DNA from: Bdellovibrionales bacterium
GTDB taxonomy: Bacteria; Bdellovibrionota; Bdellovibrionia; Bdellovibrionales; UBA1609
Assembly (NCBI GenBank): GCA_028279085.1
Contig: JANQSX010000099.1
Location: 1-17,388, forward strand
Direction of reading: 5' to 3'
Length of the DNA: 17,388 nucleotides
Numbering within the stretch: position 1 is the first letter of the stretch; the number at the start of each line of letters is the position of its first letter. Positions 1-7,259 of the stretch are shown in pieces. A model generated the notes under the pieces. It was not told where the DNA came from. It worked only from the letters and a program-made list of their open reading frames with translations, and did not search any database. Made by a program: the position numbers and the translations under genes.

Positions 1-900
1 GGGAAGTCTTTAGTTATTTCCCGCACTATCGGGTTTTTGCCTTTTGAGGTATTTACAATTATCACTTTAACAACCGGTGCCTGCCTTATTATGTGGCTGG
101 GTGAACAAATCAGTGAAAAAGGTATAGGTAATGGAGCTTCTTTAATTATTTTTGCCGGAATTGCCGCCGGGATTCCTTCCGGCACAGTCAATCTTTTTAA
201 AATGGTAAGCAGGGGACAGCTTAGTAGTGGTCTTTTATTAGCCTTACTTTTGTTTATGATTGTGATCGTAGGCATTATTATATTCATTGAGGTAGGGCAA
301 AGGAGAATTCCTATTCAGTATTCCCAAAGAGCCATGGGGAAACAGCCGGCAACTCAAAGTTCACATTTACCTTTGAAATTGAATTTTGCCGGTGTTATTC
401 CACCTATTTTCGCTTCTTCTTTGTTGTTATTTCCCACTACTTTAGCTCAATATGTAAATCAACCTTGGGCGCAAAATCTAAAGGATACTTTAACGCCGCA
501 AAGCTCTTTATTTAATATTTTGTTTGTAGCATTGATTGTCTTTTTCTGTTTTTTCTATACGGAAGCGGTTTTTAATCCTAATGAAATGTCAGATAATTTA
601 AAAAAACATGGAGGTTTTATCCCAGGAATTCGTGCAGGGAAAAGCACGGCGGATTATGTAAAGCGAATTTTGGATCGCTTGACAGTGGCGGGTTCCATTT
701 ATTTAAGTATTATCTGTATTATTCCCACTTTGCTGATTGATAAAATGAATACGCCTTTTTTCTTTGGTGGTACCAGTTTATTGATATTGGTGGGTGTGGC
801 GCTGGATACCACTCAACAAATTCAATCCCATTTGTTAACAGCCCGATATGAAGGCCTAATGAAAGGTGTCCGAGTCAAAAGTCGCCGTGTCCAGTACTAA
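1..900 (+). CDS. secY: SecY translocase channel subunit, 5'-truncated
   Basis: This is the pore subunit of the SecYEG inner-membrane translocon, which exports unfolded preproteins and inserts membrane proteins. The frame is open from base 1, so the gene starts before the window; 299 C-terminal residues are visible against about 435-450 for the family. Family signatures are GEQISEKGIGNG, the cytoplasmic-loop motif RRIPIQYSQR, the FNPNEMSDNLKKHGGFIPG loop and the GIRAGKSTADYVKRILDRLT segment, followed by a basic tail ending KSRRVQY. Several hydrophobic segments alternate with these loops. In most bacteria secY is followed by adk, map, infA or ribosomal-protein genes. Here the next gene is an unrelated lipoprotein after a 124-base gap with a hairpin, so the spc operon ends at secY. 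Identification is very secure. Confidence 0.97.
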   Translation, partial: GKSLVISRTIGFLPFEVFTIITLTTGACLIMWLGEQISEKGIGNGASLIIFAGIAAGIPSGTVNLFKMVSRGQLSSGLLLALLLFMIVIVGIIIFIEVGQRRIPIQYSQRAMGKQPATQSSHLPLKLNFAGVIPPIFASSLLLFPTTLAQYVNQPWAQNLKDTLTPQSSLFNILFVALIVFFCFFYTEAVFNPNEMSDNLKKHGGFIPGIRAGKSTADYVKRILDRLTVAGSIYLSIICIIPTLLIDKMNTPFFFGGTSLLILVGVALDTTQQIQSHLLTARYEGLMKGVRVKSRRVQY

Positions 901-922
901 TGTCTGCTTTAATGGTTGACTT

Positions 923-956
923 AATAGTATGTGATTTTGTAACATCACATATTATT
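923..956 (+). terminator. AT-rich hairpin downstream of secY, possible terminator
   Basis: Arms 923-935 and 944-956 pair over 13 bases with one G-U wobble, closing an 8-base loop. The sequence after it is T-rich (TTAATTTATTTATAT) but is not a clean U-run, and the stem holds few G-C pairs. The position, 22 bases after the secY stop and before a new gene, suits a terminator or mRNA-end stabiliser. The stretch also holds a TTGACT box (916-921) with a weak TAACAT 18 bases later, so it could carry the promoter for the lipoprotein instead. Confidence 0.4.
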
Positions 957-1024
957 TAATTTATTTATATAAAAAAACAAGTATATGAATTTAAGAAACT
1001 TTTAAAAAAAGGGGAAGAGAAACA

Positions 1025-1825
1025 ATGAAAAAAATTATCATTATATTGAGTATGGTCTTTTTGACATTCACTTTTGTAGCTTGTGGTTTTTTTTCAGGTT
1101 CTCCTGACAAAGGGAACGGGGAGAAAGGTGGTATAACAGCAGGTGTTAAGGGAGATAATATAGATGGTGATGATAATGGTGAAACGGGATACATTACAGT
1201 AACTGTTGAGGCTATTCTCAAAGCAAACTATGTTGTAAAGGTGCAAACAGGTTCATTAGATGGAAAATCATTATCCAGTGGTAGTTGTGTAAATGTGAGA
1301 AATGTAGAGCAACTAGCTATATCCGCAGAGCAGGATAATGTAGTCAGCCACTTATGTAGTAATGTAGATGACGACGAAAGTAACAATTGTAAAGGCAGCT
1401 ACAATGTTATTTACACTCTTGCGGACTCTAAAATAGGAGCTAATAAACTGACTTTAGAGTCAGTGGATCGTAATGAAAGTGAAGACTGTACAGAGCTTTT
1501 TCCTGTTTACACTATAACTATGAAATCAGGATTAGGTGACAAAACAGTAAAAGTTTACAATGATGATAAAGCTAAAACTTTGCAAGTGAAAGATAGCTGT
1601 TTAAAGTTAACGGCAGGTGATTTTAGTGGTTTGCAAATAGACGAAGGAGTGGGGAATGACAATAGACGAATTATATGTGAGAGTGGAAGATGTGATGAAG
1701 ATAACTATGAAATTAGCTTATTCGGGCAACCTCCAACACCTAACCGGGTGATATTCAGTTCAGGGGCTGAATACAATAAAAGTAAAAGCTGTGAGTGGTT
1801 TGATGTCTATAGTGTCATCAGATAA
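1025..1825 (+). CDS. Lipoprotein with two tandem four-cysteine units
   Basis: No named family is recognised. The N-terminus is a type II signal peptide with lipobox FVAC, giving lipidated Cys20; the residue after it is Gly. Residues 24-55 form a Gly/Asp-rich linker. The mature part contains two units of about 100 residues (about 56-164 and 161-265). Cysteines 88, 111, 122, 155 match 192, 218, 223, 256, and each unit ends alike (VYTI, VYSVI). A Val-Lys-Val strand lies exactly 15 residues before the first cysteine of each unit. The pattern suggests a disulfide-bonded beta domain duplicated in tandem. A purine-rich ribosome-binding site (GGGGAAGAGA) precedes the ATG. It stands alone between secY and the convergent hisC. 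It is probably an envelope lipoprotein; its role is unknown. Confidence 0.85.
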   Translation: MKKIIIILSMVFLTFTFVACGFFSGSPDKGNGEKGGITAGVKGDNIDGDDNGETGYITVTVEAILKANYVVKVQTGSLDGKSLSSGSCVNVRNVEQLAISAEQDNVVSHLCSNVDDDESNNCKGSYNVIYTLADSKIGANKLTLESVDRNESEDCTELFPVYTITMKSGLGDKTVKVYNDDKAKTLQVKDSCLKLTAGDFSGLQIDEGVGNDNRRIICESGRCDEDNYEISLFGQPPTPNRVIFSSGAEYNKSKSCEWFDVYSVIR

Positions 1826-1900
1826 AAAAGTAAGGGCGTTATATACTAACTTGTAATTTGGTTATCACACTAAGTTTTAAATATAGAAATTGTGTAAGAT

Positions 1901-2992
1901 TTACATAATGGATTGTATTAAAGATAAGGCTTTTTTATTTTCCTCTTCCAGTCCTATACTCATTCTTAAGTAATTTTCCAGACCTGGTTCATTCATGGGG
2001 CGCAAAATAAGACCTTTTTTCAAAAGAGAAGAGAAAGTGTCCGGTTGATTTATAGAAAAAAGTAAAAAATTGCCTTGAGACGGATAAAATTTAATATTCA
2101 ATTTTTTAAATTCATTGTAAAAATAGTCTAAACTCTTCCATACTAATTCTTTTGAATCTGATAGATACTGTTTAAAAGAAGGGTTAGAAAAGCAATATCT
2201 CATAGCTTCTAGGGCTAAGATATTTACATTAAAAGGACATAGTGCTTTTTTCATTGTTTCTACTGTGGAGGGGTGGGATAGCAAAACACCGGCTCTAAGC
2301 CCTGCTAGTCCCATGACCTTGCTCATAGTTCTAAGAATCACCAGGTGTGGATATTTTTTTAATAAAGACACTCCATCCGGGAAATCTTTTGTTCGAACAT
2401 ACTCCAAATAAGCCTCATCTAAAACAAGTAGAATATTTTTATTCTGAGTGATAGATAATAGTTTTTCCACTTCCGAATGAGTGATATAGGAACCTGTAGG
2501 GTTATTAGGGTTGCTGATAAAAACTAATCGGATATTATTATTTTTTTTAATAGTGGATAGCATTTCTTCTATATTAACTTTTAAATCTTCATTCATAGTT
2601 GTTTTATATAAAGTAAGGTTATGTGTTTGAGCACATAATTCATAAAGGGGAAAAGACTTTTCGGAAATTAATACAGCGGAATCGGATTTGCTGTATACTT
2701 GCATAAGTTTGTCTATAAGTTCGCTGGAACCATTCCCTAAAATCACTTGAGAAGCTTCAACTTGATAATATTGACTGGCGGCTTGAATCACAGGTTGAAT
2801 ATAAGAGGGATAACGATTAATTGTTTTTAGTTTTTCCGTCAGTGTTTTTAATAAACCTTCATGAGGAGGTAAAGGGTTTTCATTGCTAGCTAATTTGTAC
2901 ACTTGTTTAAGAGAATATCTTTTTTTAATTTCTTCAATAGATAAGCCAGGTGTATAAGTTTTTGCTTTTTCAATCCAAGGCGGAACTTTCAT
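1901..2992 (-). CDS. hisC: Histidinol-phosphate / aromatic aminotransferase (HisC family)
   Basis: This is a PLP-dependent fold-type I aminotransferase. HisC enzymes transaminate imidazole-acetol phosphate in histidine synthesis, and relatives act on aromatic amino acids or their keto acids. Visible signatures are ASNENP (35-40), LGNGSSE (85-91), NPNNPTG (161-167), LDEAYLEY (191-198), the PLP-lysine segment with K225 in TMSKVMGLAGLRAG, R233 and the C-terminal substrate-carboxylate arginine R343 in LRMSIG. The length of 363 residues is normal. Its strong AAGGAGG ribosome-binding site lies inside the 3' end of ilvA, whose stop is 2 bases upstream, so translation is probably coupled. No other histidine-pathway gene is in the window. 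With threonine dehydratase next to it, a broad-specificity or aromatic role is as likely as histidine synthesis. The family is sure, the exact substrate is not. Confidence 0.88.
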   Translation of the reverse strand: MKVPPWIEKAKTYTPGLSIEEIKKRYSLKQVYKLASNENPLPPHEGLLKTLTEKLKTINRYPSYIQPVIQAASQYYQVEASQVILGNGSSELIDKLMQVYSKSDSAVLISEKSFPLYELCAQTHNLTLYKTTMNEDLKVNIEEMLSTIKKNNNIRLVFISNPNNPTGSYITHSEVEKLLSITQNKNILLVLDEAYLEYVRTKDFPDGVSLLKKYPHLVILRTMSKVMGLAGLRAGVLLSHPSTVETMKKALCPFNVNILALEAMRYCFSNPSFKQYLSDSKELVWKSLDYFYNEFKKLNIKFYPSQGNFLLFSINQPDTFSSLLKKGLILRPMNEPGLENYLRMSIGLEEENKKALSLIQSIM

Positions 2993-2994
2993 TT

Positions 2995-4230
2995 TTACTC
3001 CTCCTTTACCTTATATGCTTGTTTTTTCAGAATAGAGCGAATCTGACTTAAATGGTCCAAACCTCTGGTTTCAACAAGAAGTTGAATTTCCGCCAGTCCG
3101 TGAGAGAGATTAGGGTCATTTCTTTCATGTTGTACAGAAAGAATGTTGGCTTTCATTTGAGCTAAAAGATAAGTTATTTGATTTAAAGTTCCAGGTTGAT
3201 CTTTAGCTACAATAACTAATCTGGCTAATCGCCCCACACTTTTAAGACCTCTTTCAATGACCTGAGAGATAATATTTAAATCAATATTACCACCGGAAAT
3301 AATCACTCCACATTTTTTTCCTAAATTCCATTTATTTTTTTGTTTTAGAAGGGATGCTACAGAAACGGCTCCGGCCCCTTCCGTCATAGCTTTTCCTCTC
3401 TCCAATAATAACACAATAGCGGAGGCTACTTCATCATCTGTAACACTCACAATATCATCTACATATTGAGAAATATAATTTTCATATATTTGATGACTGG
3501 GAGTTTTTACGATGATTCCATCCGCTAAACCTCCTGAAAAAAAATGCTTTTCGGGAATATATTTTTTTTTATGGAATAAATATTCCATAGCTGGTGCTAA
3601 AGCAGATACCACAGCATACACACGACAGGATGGTTTCATCTGTTTAATAGCACAGGCTATTCCACTTATTAAACCACCGCCTCCTATAGGCACAATGACT
3701 GAATCCAGTTCAGGGATCTGTTCCAACATTTCTAAGGCAATACTGCCTTGACCGGCTATAATGTCTGAATCTTGATAAGCATGAATAAATACTTTGTTCT
3801 TTTTTTTGGAAAGTTTAAGAGCATAAGTATAACTTTCATCATAAACTTTGCCATGCAAAACCACTTCCGCACCGTAGTGACGAACGGCCTCTTCTTTTAC
3901 AATAGGAGTGTTTTCAGGAAGCACCAATAACGCAGAAGCGTTTACACATTGAGCGGCATAAGCGACTCCTTGAGCGTGATTACCGGCAGAGCAGGAGATG
4001 AGACCTCTATTTTTTTCTTCCTCACTTAAGTTTAAAATTTTATTTAAAGCTCCTCGTACTTTAAAACTGCCTGTTCTCTGTTCATTTTCCATTTTTAAAT
4101 ATACTTGCGTTCCTGTTTTTTCGCTGAGAGTGCGAGAGTAATTTAAAGCGCTTTTCTGAATAAAAGGGGAAATACATTCTCTAGCTTTTTCAAATGTTTT
4201 TAGAGAAATTAATGGATTGTCCTTCATCAA
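2995..4230 (-). CDS. ilvA: Threonine ammonia-lyase with C-terminal ACT domain
   Basis: This PLP enzyme deaminates L-threonine (and serine) to 2-oxobutanoate and ammonia, feeding isoleucine synthesis or amino-acid breakdown. The catalytic domain covers about residues 1-325: K57 in GSFKVRGALNK binds PLP, SAGNHAQG (81-88) contacts substrate and the GGGGL loop (183-187) holds the cofactor phosphate. Residues about 335-405 form one ACT domain (RLVIVAKDQPGTLNQITYLL onward), marking the medium form of about 400 residues instead of the long biosynthetic form with two regulatory repeats. The ACT domain implies allosteric control by an amino acid, probably isoleucine or valine. The gene is 11 bases downstream of tpiA and 2 bases upstream of hisC in one run. 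Whether it is biosynthetic or catabolic cannot be told, because no other ilv genes are present. Confidence 0.95.
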   Translation of the reverse strand: MMKDNPLISLKTFEKARECISPFIQKSALNYSRTLSEKTGTQVYLKMENEQRTGSFKVRGALNKILNLSEEEKNRGLISCSAGNHAQGVAYAAQCVNASALLVLPENTPIVKEEAVRHYGAEVVLHGKVYDESYTYALKLSKKKNKVFIHAYQDSDIIAGQGSIALEMLEQIPELDSVIVPIGGGGLISGIACAIKQMKPSCRVYAVVSALAPAMEYLFHKKKYIPEKHFFSGGLADGIIVKTPSHQIYENYISQYVDDIVSVTDDEVASAIVLLLERGKAMTEGAGAVSVASLLKQKNKWNLGKKCGVIISGGNIDLNIISQVIERGLKSVGRLARLVIVAKDQPGTLNQITYLLAQMKANILSVQHERNDPNLSHGLAEIQLLVETRGLDHLSQIRSILKKQAYKVKEE

Positions 4231-4241
4231 TATTGTCTCTC

Positions 4242-4976
4242 TTAAGTTTGACTGAGGTTAAAAAACTTTTGTGGATCCAAAGAAGCTCCTCCCACCAAAA
4301 AACCATCTACCCCTGAGATCTGAGATAGAGTATGAACATTTTCCTCATTAACACTGCCTCCATATAAGAATTGTAGATTTTTTTTCTCTGATTCACAGAG
4401 CTTTTTAATATGTTTTTGCATATCTGAAATTTGTTCTGATTTTGCAGGTTGATTACTTCCTATAGCCCAAACTGGTTCATAAGCGATACAAATGGAATTA
4501 AAAAACTCTATATTTTTTAAAATACCGTGGAGTTGTGTATTAATGACTTGAAAAGAATTTCCTTTTTTTCGTTCCTCTGCATTTTCTCCTATACATATTA
4601 CAGGTTGTATAGAGTGTTTTAACAGAGCTTTCACTTTTTTTTGGATGAGTATTTCATCTTCATAAAAAAATTGTTTTCTCTCACTATGTCCTACAAGACA
4701 ATGAGTAGCACCCATTTGTTTTAGCACTAGAGGGGAATTTTCACCGGTAAAAGCTCCTTTGTCTTCATAATGGCAGTTCTGTGCTCCCCAACCGAATGAA
4801 GTATGTGCACATTCCTGTCTGAGTGCGGACAAAGTCAAAGCCGGTGCGAAAAAAATAAAATTATTTTGTTTTTCTTTTGGGACCAGTTGAGTGATTTGTT
4901 GAATATAAGTCCGAGCCTCCTCTGGATTTTTATTCATTTTCCAATTAGCACATAATAAAAAAGAAGATTGATTCAT
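4242..4976 (-). CDS. tpiA: Triosephosphate isomerase
   Basis: This cytoplasmic glycolytic and gluconeogenic enzyme interconverts dihydroxyacetone phosphate and glyceraldehyde 3-phosphate. It is a single TIM barrel of 244 residues, a normal length. Catalytic residues are all present: N11 and K13 in CANWKMNK, H97 in VGHSERK and E167 in AYEPVWAIG. The phosphate-binding elements YGGSV (205-209) and GFLVGGASLDP are also present. An AGAGG ribosome-binding site precedes the ATG. It leads the tpiA-ilvA-hisC run. A TATACT box sits about 30 bases upstream (minus strand), but I see no convincing -35 partner, so the promoter is not called. tpiA is more often beside gapA, pgk or secG, so this setting is unusual. 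Confidence 0.97.
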   Translation of the reverse strand: MNQSSFLLCANWKMNKNPEEARTYIQQITQLVPKEKQNNFIFFAPALTLSALRQECAHTSFGWGAQNCHYEDKGAFTGENSPLVLKQMGATHCLVGHSERKQFFYEDEILIQKKVKALLKHSIQPVICIGENAEERKKGNSFQVINTQLHGILKNIEFFNSICIAYEPVWAIGSNQPAKSEQISDMQKHIKKLCESEKKNLQFLYGGSVNEENVHTLSQISGVDGFLVGGASLDPQKFFNLSQT

Positions 4977-5042
4977 TGCCAGCCTCTATAAGCATGAGAG
5001 TATATTTTTTTCATATATAAATAAATCACAATATTTTAATAA

Positions 5043-5609
5043 TCAGGAAAAATCCAGACCTGGCCAGTTTAAAGGCAAGTCCACTTGTACTTTTTCTGAT
5101 GCAAAATCAACATGAATGATAAAAGGTTCAATAAAAGGAATCTCTGTCTGTTCATTTTTTGTATTTTTTATTAATAATAAATCTTGTGATCCGTTGCTGG
5201 AAAAAGCAAATATTTTACCTAATTTTCCTCTGGCTTTGTCATTTACCGTAAAATTGAGTATTTCACAAAGATAGATTTTTTCTCCTTTTTTAGATGAAAA
5301 AATATTTTTTGGTACAAACAAAGAGGCTCCCTTTAAAAGTTCTGCCTGTTCTCGGTTTTCCACTCCCTGTAGTTGCAGGATAAGACCTTTCTTGTGGAGA
5401 CGAGCTTCTTGAATAGGAGTTTCCAGATAAATCTCAGTATTTTTTCTGATTTGAATAGATTGAGTTTTTATAATTAGAGGGATCTCTTTATCTGAGGAAA
5501 AGAGAGAAACAAAAAGTTCTCCTTTTAACCCGTGAACACGAGTGATTTTACCAAGTTCTAAAAAACTTTCGATGGAATCCGTCTTTATATGATTAATTTT
5601 CTTCGTCAA
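5043..5609 (-). CDS. rimM: 16S rRNA processing / 30S maturation protein RimM
   Basis: RimM binds S19 and helps mature the 16S rRNA 3' domain during 30S assembly. The N-terminal barrel begins ELGKITRVHGLKGELFV. The segment GVENREQAELLKGASLFV leads into the C-terminal PRC-barrel (YLCEILNFTV, GKLGKIFAFSSNGSQDLLLI, IPFIEPFI). The start is uncertain because there is no in-frame ATG. A TTG at 5609-5607 gives 188 residues with about 20 before the first motif and a 17-base overlap with khpA. A GTG at 5654 would give 203 residues but a 62-base overlap, so I prefer the TTG. AGG in TCAGGTCA lies just upstream as a weak ribosome-binding site. It is the last gene of rpsP-khpA-rimM; trmD, its usual downstream partner, is about 7 kb away on the other strand. 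Confidence 0.9.
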   Translation of the reverse strand: MTKKINHIKTDSIESFLELGKITRVHGLKGELFVSLFSSDKEIPLIIKTQSIQIRKNTEIYLETPIQEARLHKKGLILQLQGVENREQAELLKGASLFVPKNIFSSKKGEKIYLCEILNFTVNDKARGKLGKIFAFSSNGSQDLLLIKNTKNEQTEIPFIEPFIIHVDFASEKVQVDLPLNWPGLDFS

Positions 5610-5844
5610 TGACCTGAAAAATACAGCGTTGTTCTCTTTTAGCTCCACAAGCACCTACAATAGTTCTGAGAGCTTCAATGGTTCTTCCATTTCGACCGAT
5701 TACTTTTCCCATATCTTTTTTTGAGACACTGGCTTCAAAAATAGTGGTTTTTTCACCTTTACTTTCCGCTACTCGCACTTGGTCCGGCTCATCAACCAAA
5801 GCTTTTATAAGCATTTCAATAATTTCAACAATTGATGTTTCCAT
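5593..5844 (-). CDS. khpA: KH-domain RNA-binding protein KhpA (YlqC)
   Basis: This small single KH-domain protein is known in other bacteria to bind RNA, often as a heterodimer with KhpB. The hallmark GxxG loop is visible in GKVIGRNGRTIEALR, after the beta-strand region TTIFEASVSKKDMG. The N-terminal helix reads METSIVEIIEMLIKALV, typical of the family. I choose the ATG at 5844-5842 (83 residues) over an upstream GTG at 5856. The ATG has GAGG at a good distance, the GTG has no ribosome-binding site, and the shorter form matches family N-termini. It lies between rpsP and rimM as in many bacteria and overlaps rimM at its 3' end, so it is probably co-transcribed with both. Confidence 0.92.
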   Translation of the reverse strand: METSIVEIIEMLIKALVDEPDQVRVAESKGEKTTIFEASVSKKDMGKVIGRNGRTIEALRTIVGACGAKREQRCIFQVIDEEN

Positions 5845-5931
5845 ATCGTGCCTCACATTGTTCTATAATTAATTCATCTAACTGGGTGTTTTCTCTATAT
5901 AAAATGAATAATTTTTCTCCTCTGCGTTTGC

Positions 5932-6177
5932 TTAGATGGAATAGACTTTTTTTACTAAAGAGCGCAGTGTCTGGCTGGGTTGTGCTCCTCGATCTAGCCA
6001 TTGTTTATATTTTTCGATATTCACTTTAAAAGACTCTTTTTTATCTTTTCCAAAAGAATCATATTGGCCTATTATATCAATGAAGCGCCCTTTTGCACTT
6101 CTTCGTGAATCGGCAACTGTTACTCGATATTTTGGTTTATGTTTAGTTCCACATCGTGAAAGACGGATAACCACCAT
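5932..6177 (-). CDS. rpsP: 30S ribosomal protein bS16
   Basis: bS16 is an early-binding protein of the 30S 5' domain. The 81-residue product shows the family pattern throughout: MVVIRLSRCGTKHKPKYRV, the VADSRRSAKGRFID segment, then IGQYDSFGKD and the WLDRGAQPSQTLRSLVKK helix. Length is normal. The ribosome-binding site AAGGGAG lies within a CCTTGCAAGG palindrome just before the ATG, so local pairing could mask it slightly. It is the first gene of rpsP-khpA-rimM, with a likely promoter about 90 bases upstream and a small leader hairpin between. Confidence 0.97.
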   Translation of the reverse strand: MVVIRLSRCGTKHKPKYRVTVADSRRSAKGRFIDIIGQYDSFGKDKKESFKVNIEKYKQWLDRGAQPSQTLRSLVKKVYSI

Positions 6178-6224
6178 TTTAATAACTCCCTTGCAAGGTA
6201 CTTAATCATACATTTAAAACGTAT

Positions 6225-6246
6225 TTCAGCAAGTTATAAAGCTGAA
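6225..6246 (-). other. Small hairpin in the rpsP leader
   Basis: TTCAGC (6225-6230) pairs with GCTGAA (6241-6246) across a 10-base loop, between the proposed promoter and the rpsP ribosome-binding site. No T-run follows in the transcript direction, so it is not a terminator. Ribosomal-protein leaders often carry regulatory structure, but this 6-bp stem could be chance. Confidence 0.25.
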
Positions 6247-6267
6247 TTATGCACTGCATCTCCTTCC

Positions 6268-6296
6268 TTTATAAGTTACTATGTGTTCTAAATCAA
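6268..6296 (-). promoter_or_regulatory. Probable sigma-70 promoter for rpsP-khpA-rimM
   Basis: On the minus strand TTGATT (6296-6291) is followed by exactly 17 bases and then TATAAA (6273-6268), matching 4 of 6 and 5 of 6 consensus bases. It gives an untranslated leader of roughly 85 bases to rpsP. GGAAGGAG and an ATG-initiated 17-codon open frame (6259-6206) come directly after the -10 box. If the promoter is right, that ribosome-binding site would mostly not be transcribed, so I do not call a leader peptide. Confidence 0.5.
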
Positions 6297-6359
6297 TACT
6301 TATTTTGATATTTCTGTTTTTGGAACTACCTTGGTAATTATTCTATAGAAATCTCTAAT

Positions 6360-7238
6360 TTACTTGGTTTCGTCTTTTTTGTATTTGGTTCCCAATTGAG
6401 AGGCTAAATCAGACAAATCTTTAAAATGATCACCTTTTCTTAAGTGCAGTGAACGATTTGCTTCTCCAGACAATAATACATCTTTTATATACTTTTTAAA
6501 AGCATATACAGGGCCATAAATTTTATTGGACAAGTAAATTGTAAATATAGACATCATTAATAGGAAACATGTAGATAATAAAACAAACGGTAATAACACG
6601 CTCAATATCAGATTAGTTTGATTGCTTGAAGTTGTCATAATATTATCTGACATTATTGAAAAAGTGGTCATAAAAAACGTTCCGAAACCGGCAATAAATA
6701 TTAAGTAACTTAATATTATATAAGTACAAAAGGTATATTGATCTTTTTCTATAATCATTGTTTTTCTAAGAGAATGTTTATAAAAAATAGTAGAGTAATT
6801 TTTAATAAAAAAGAATATGGTTAAAGCTAGTCCAACCAATATATATATATCATTTAAACTTATGTAATGATTAAATATTGCAATCCAATCTATAGAGCTT
6901 TTACTGAAAATTTTATCTATGCTGTCGCATAGGAAACCGGCAGTCAGAAGTGCTAAACTGACTCTAAATTTAAAGAGCTTATCAGCCCATATTAAGTTCA
7001 GTACAAAAAATATAAAAAGGAAAAGTATACCGAATACAGCGGAAGAGGTAGCTGTCATATATTGTAGGACATTAATATGTTCTTGTAGAAGAGGTTGTCG
7101 ATATGCTGCAAAGCCAATTGGTCCTAACATGATAGCTTTACCACTCAATAATTTTAAAGCTATCCATTTACTTAATTGATCACCTATACAGAATAGGAGC
7201 AACATACCTGTTAAAGTGAACCAATCTTTTTTATTCAT
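6360..7238 (-). CDS. Divergent LspA-like domain fused to a HAMP-like membrane tail
   Basis: This 292-residue inner-membrane protein has about six hydrophobic segments. Residues about 1-148 resemble signal peptidase II (LspA), the aspartyl peptidase that trims prolipoproteins. DQLSK (20-24) lies in the first segment, D108 in SIDK and D130 in SLND fall where the two catalytic aspartates belong, and SIDWI (116-119 and on) matches the VVDFI element. The usual NxGxAF motif, the GN before DR and the FN before AD are lost, and DR has become DK. Residues about 168-236 add two more membrane segments, and 237-283 read like a HAMP linker (NKIYGPVYAFKKYIKDVL, then LHLRKGDHFKDLSDLASQL). A good AGGAGGG ribosome-binding site precedes the ATG. 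It lies 21 bases downstream of the solute-binding protein, so they are likely co-transcribed. I infer homology to LspA; activity is uncertain. Confidence 0.72.
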   Translation of the reverse strand: MNKKDWFTLTGMLLLFCIGDQLSKWIALKLLSGKAIMLGPIGFAAYRQPLLQEHINVLQYMTATSSAVFGILFLFIFFVLNLIWADKLFKFRVSLALLTAGFLCDSIDKIFSKSSIDWIAIFNHYISLNDIYILVGLALTIFFFIKNYSTIFYKHSLRKTMIIEKDQYTFCTYIILSYLIFIAGFGTFFMTTFSIMSDNIMTTSSNQTNLILSVLLPFVLLSTCFLLMMSIFTIYLSNKIYGPVYAFKKYIKDVLLSGEANRSLHLRKGDHFKDLSDLASQLGTKYKKDETK

Positions 7239-7259
7239 AGTACCCTCCTATATGTGATA

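Noticed and set aside
991..1221. Minus-strand open frame of 76 codons opposite the lipoprotein
   Set aside because: It is a shadow of the plus-strand gene, which has a signal peptide, lipobox and good ribosome-binding site.
1826..1900. Possible bidirectional terminator between the lipoprotein and hisC
   Set aside because: Only weak pairing (AACTT/AAGTT with a 20-base loop, TGTAA/TTACA) without T-runs is visible, so I do not call it.
4832..4845. AAGTCAAAGCCGGT, identical to 14 bases of the repeat arm, inside tpiA
   Set aside because: It encodes the TIM-barrel segment APALTL in an intact gene, has no second arm or core nearby, and is probably coincidence, though odd.
6206..6259. 17-codon leader open frame upstream of rpsP with GGAAGGAG before its ATG
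   Set aside because: The proposed promoter's -10 box directly abuts the ribosome-binding site, so it would not be transcribed in full. The peptide has no attenuator-like codon runs.
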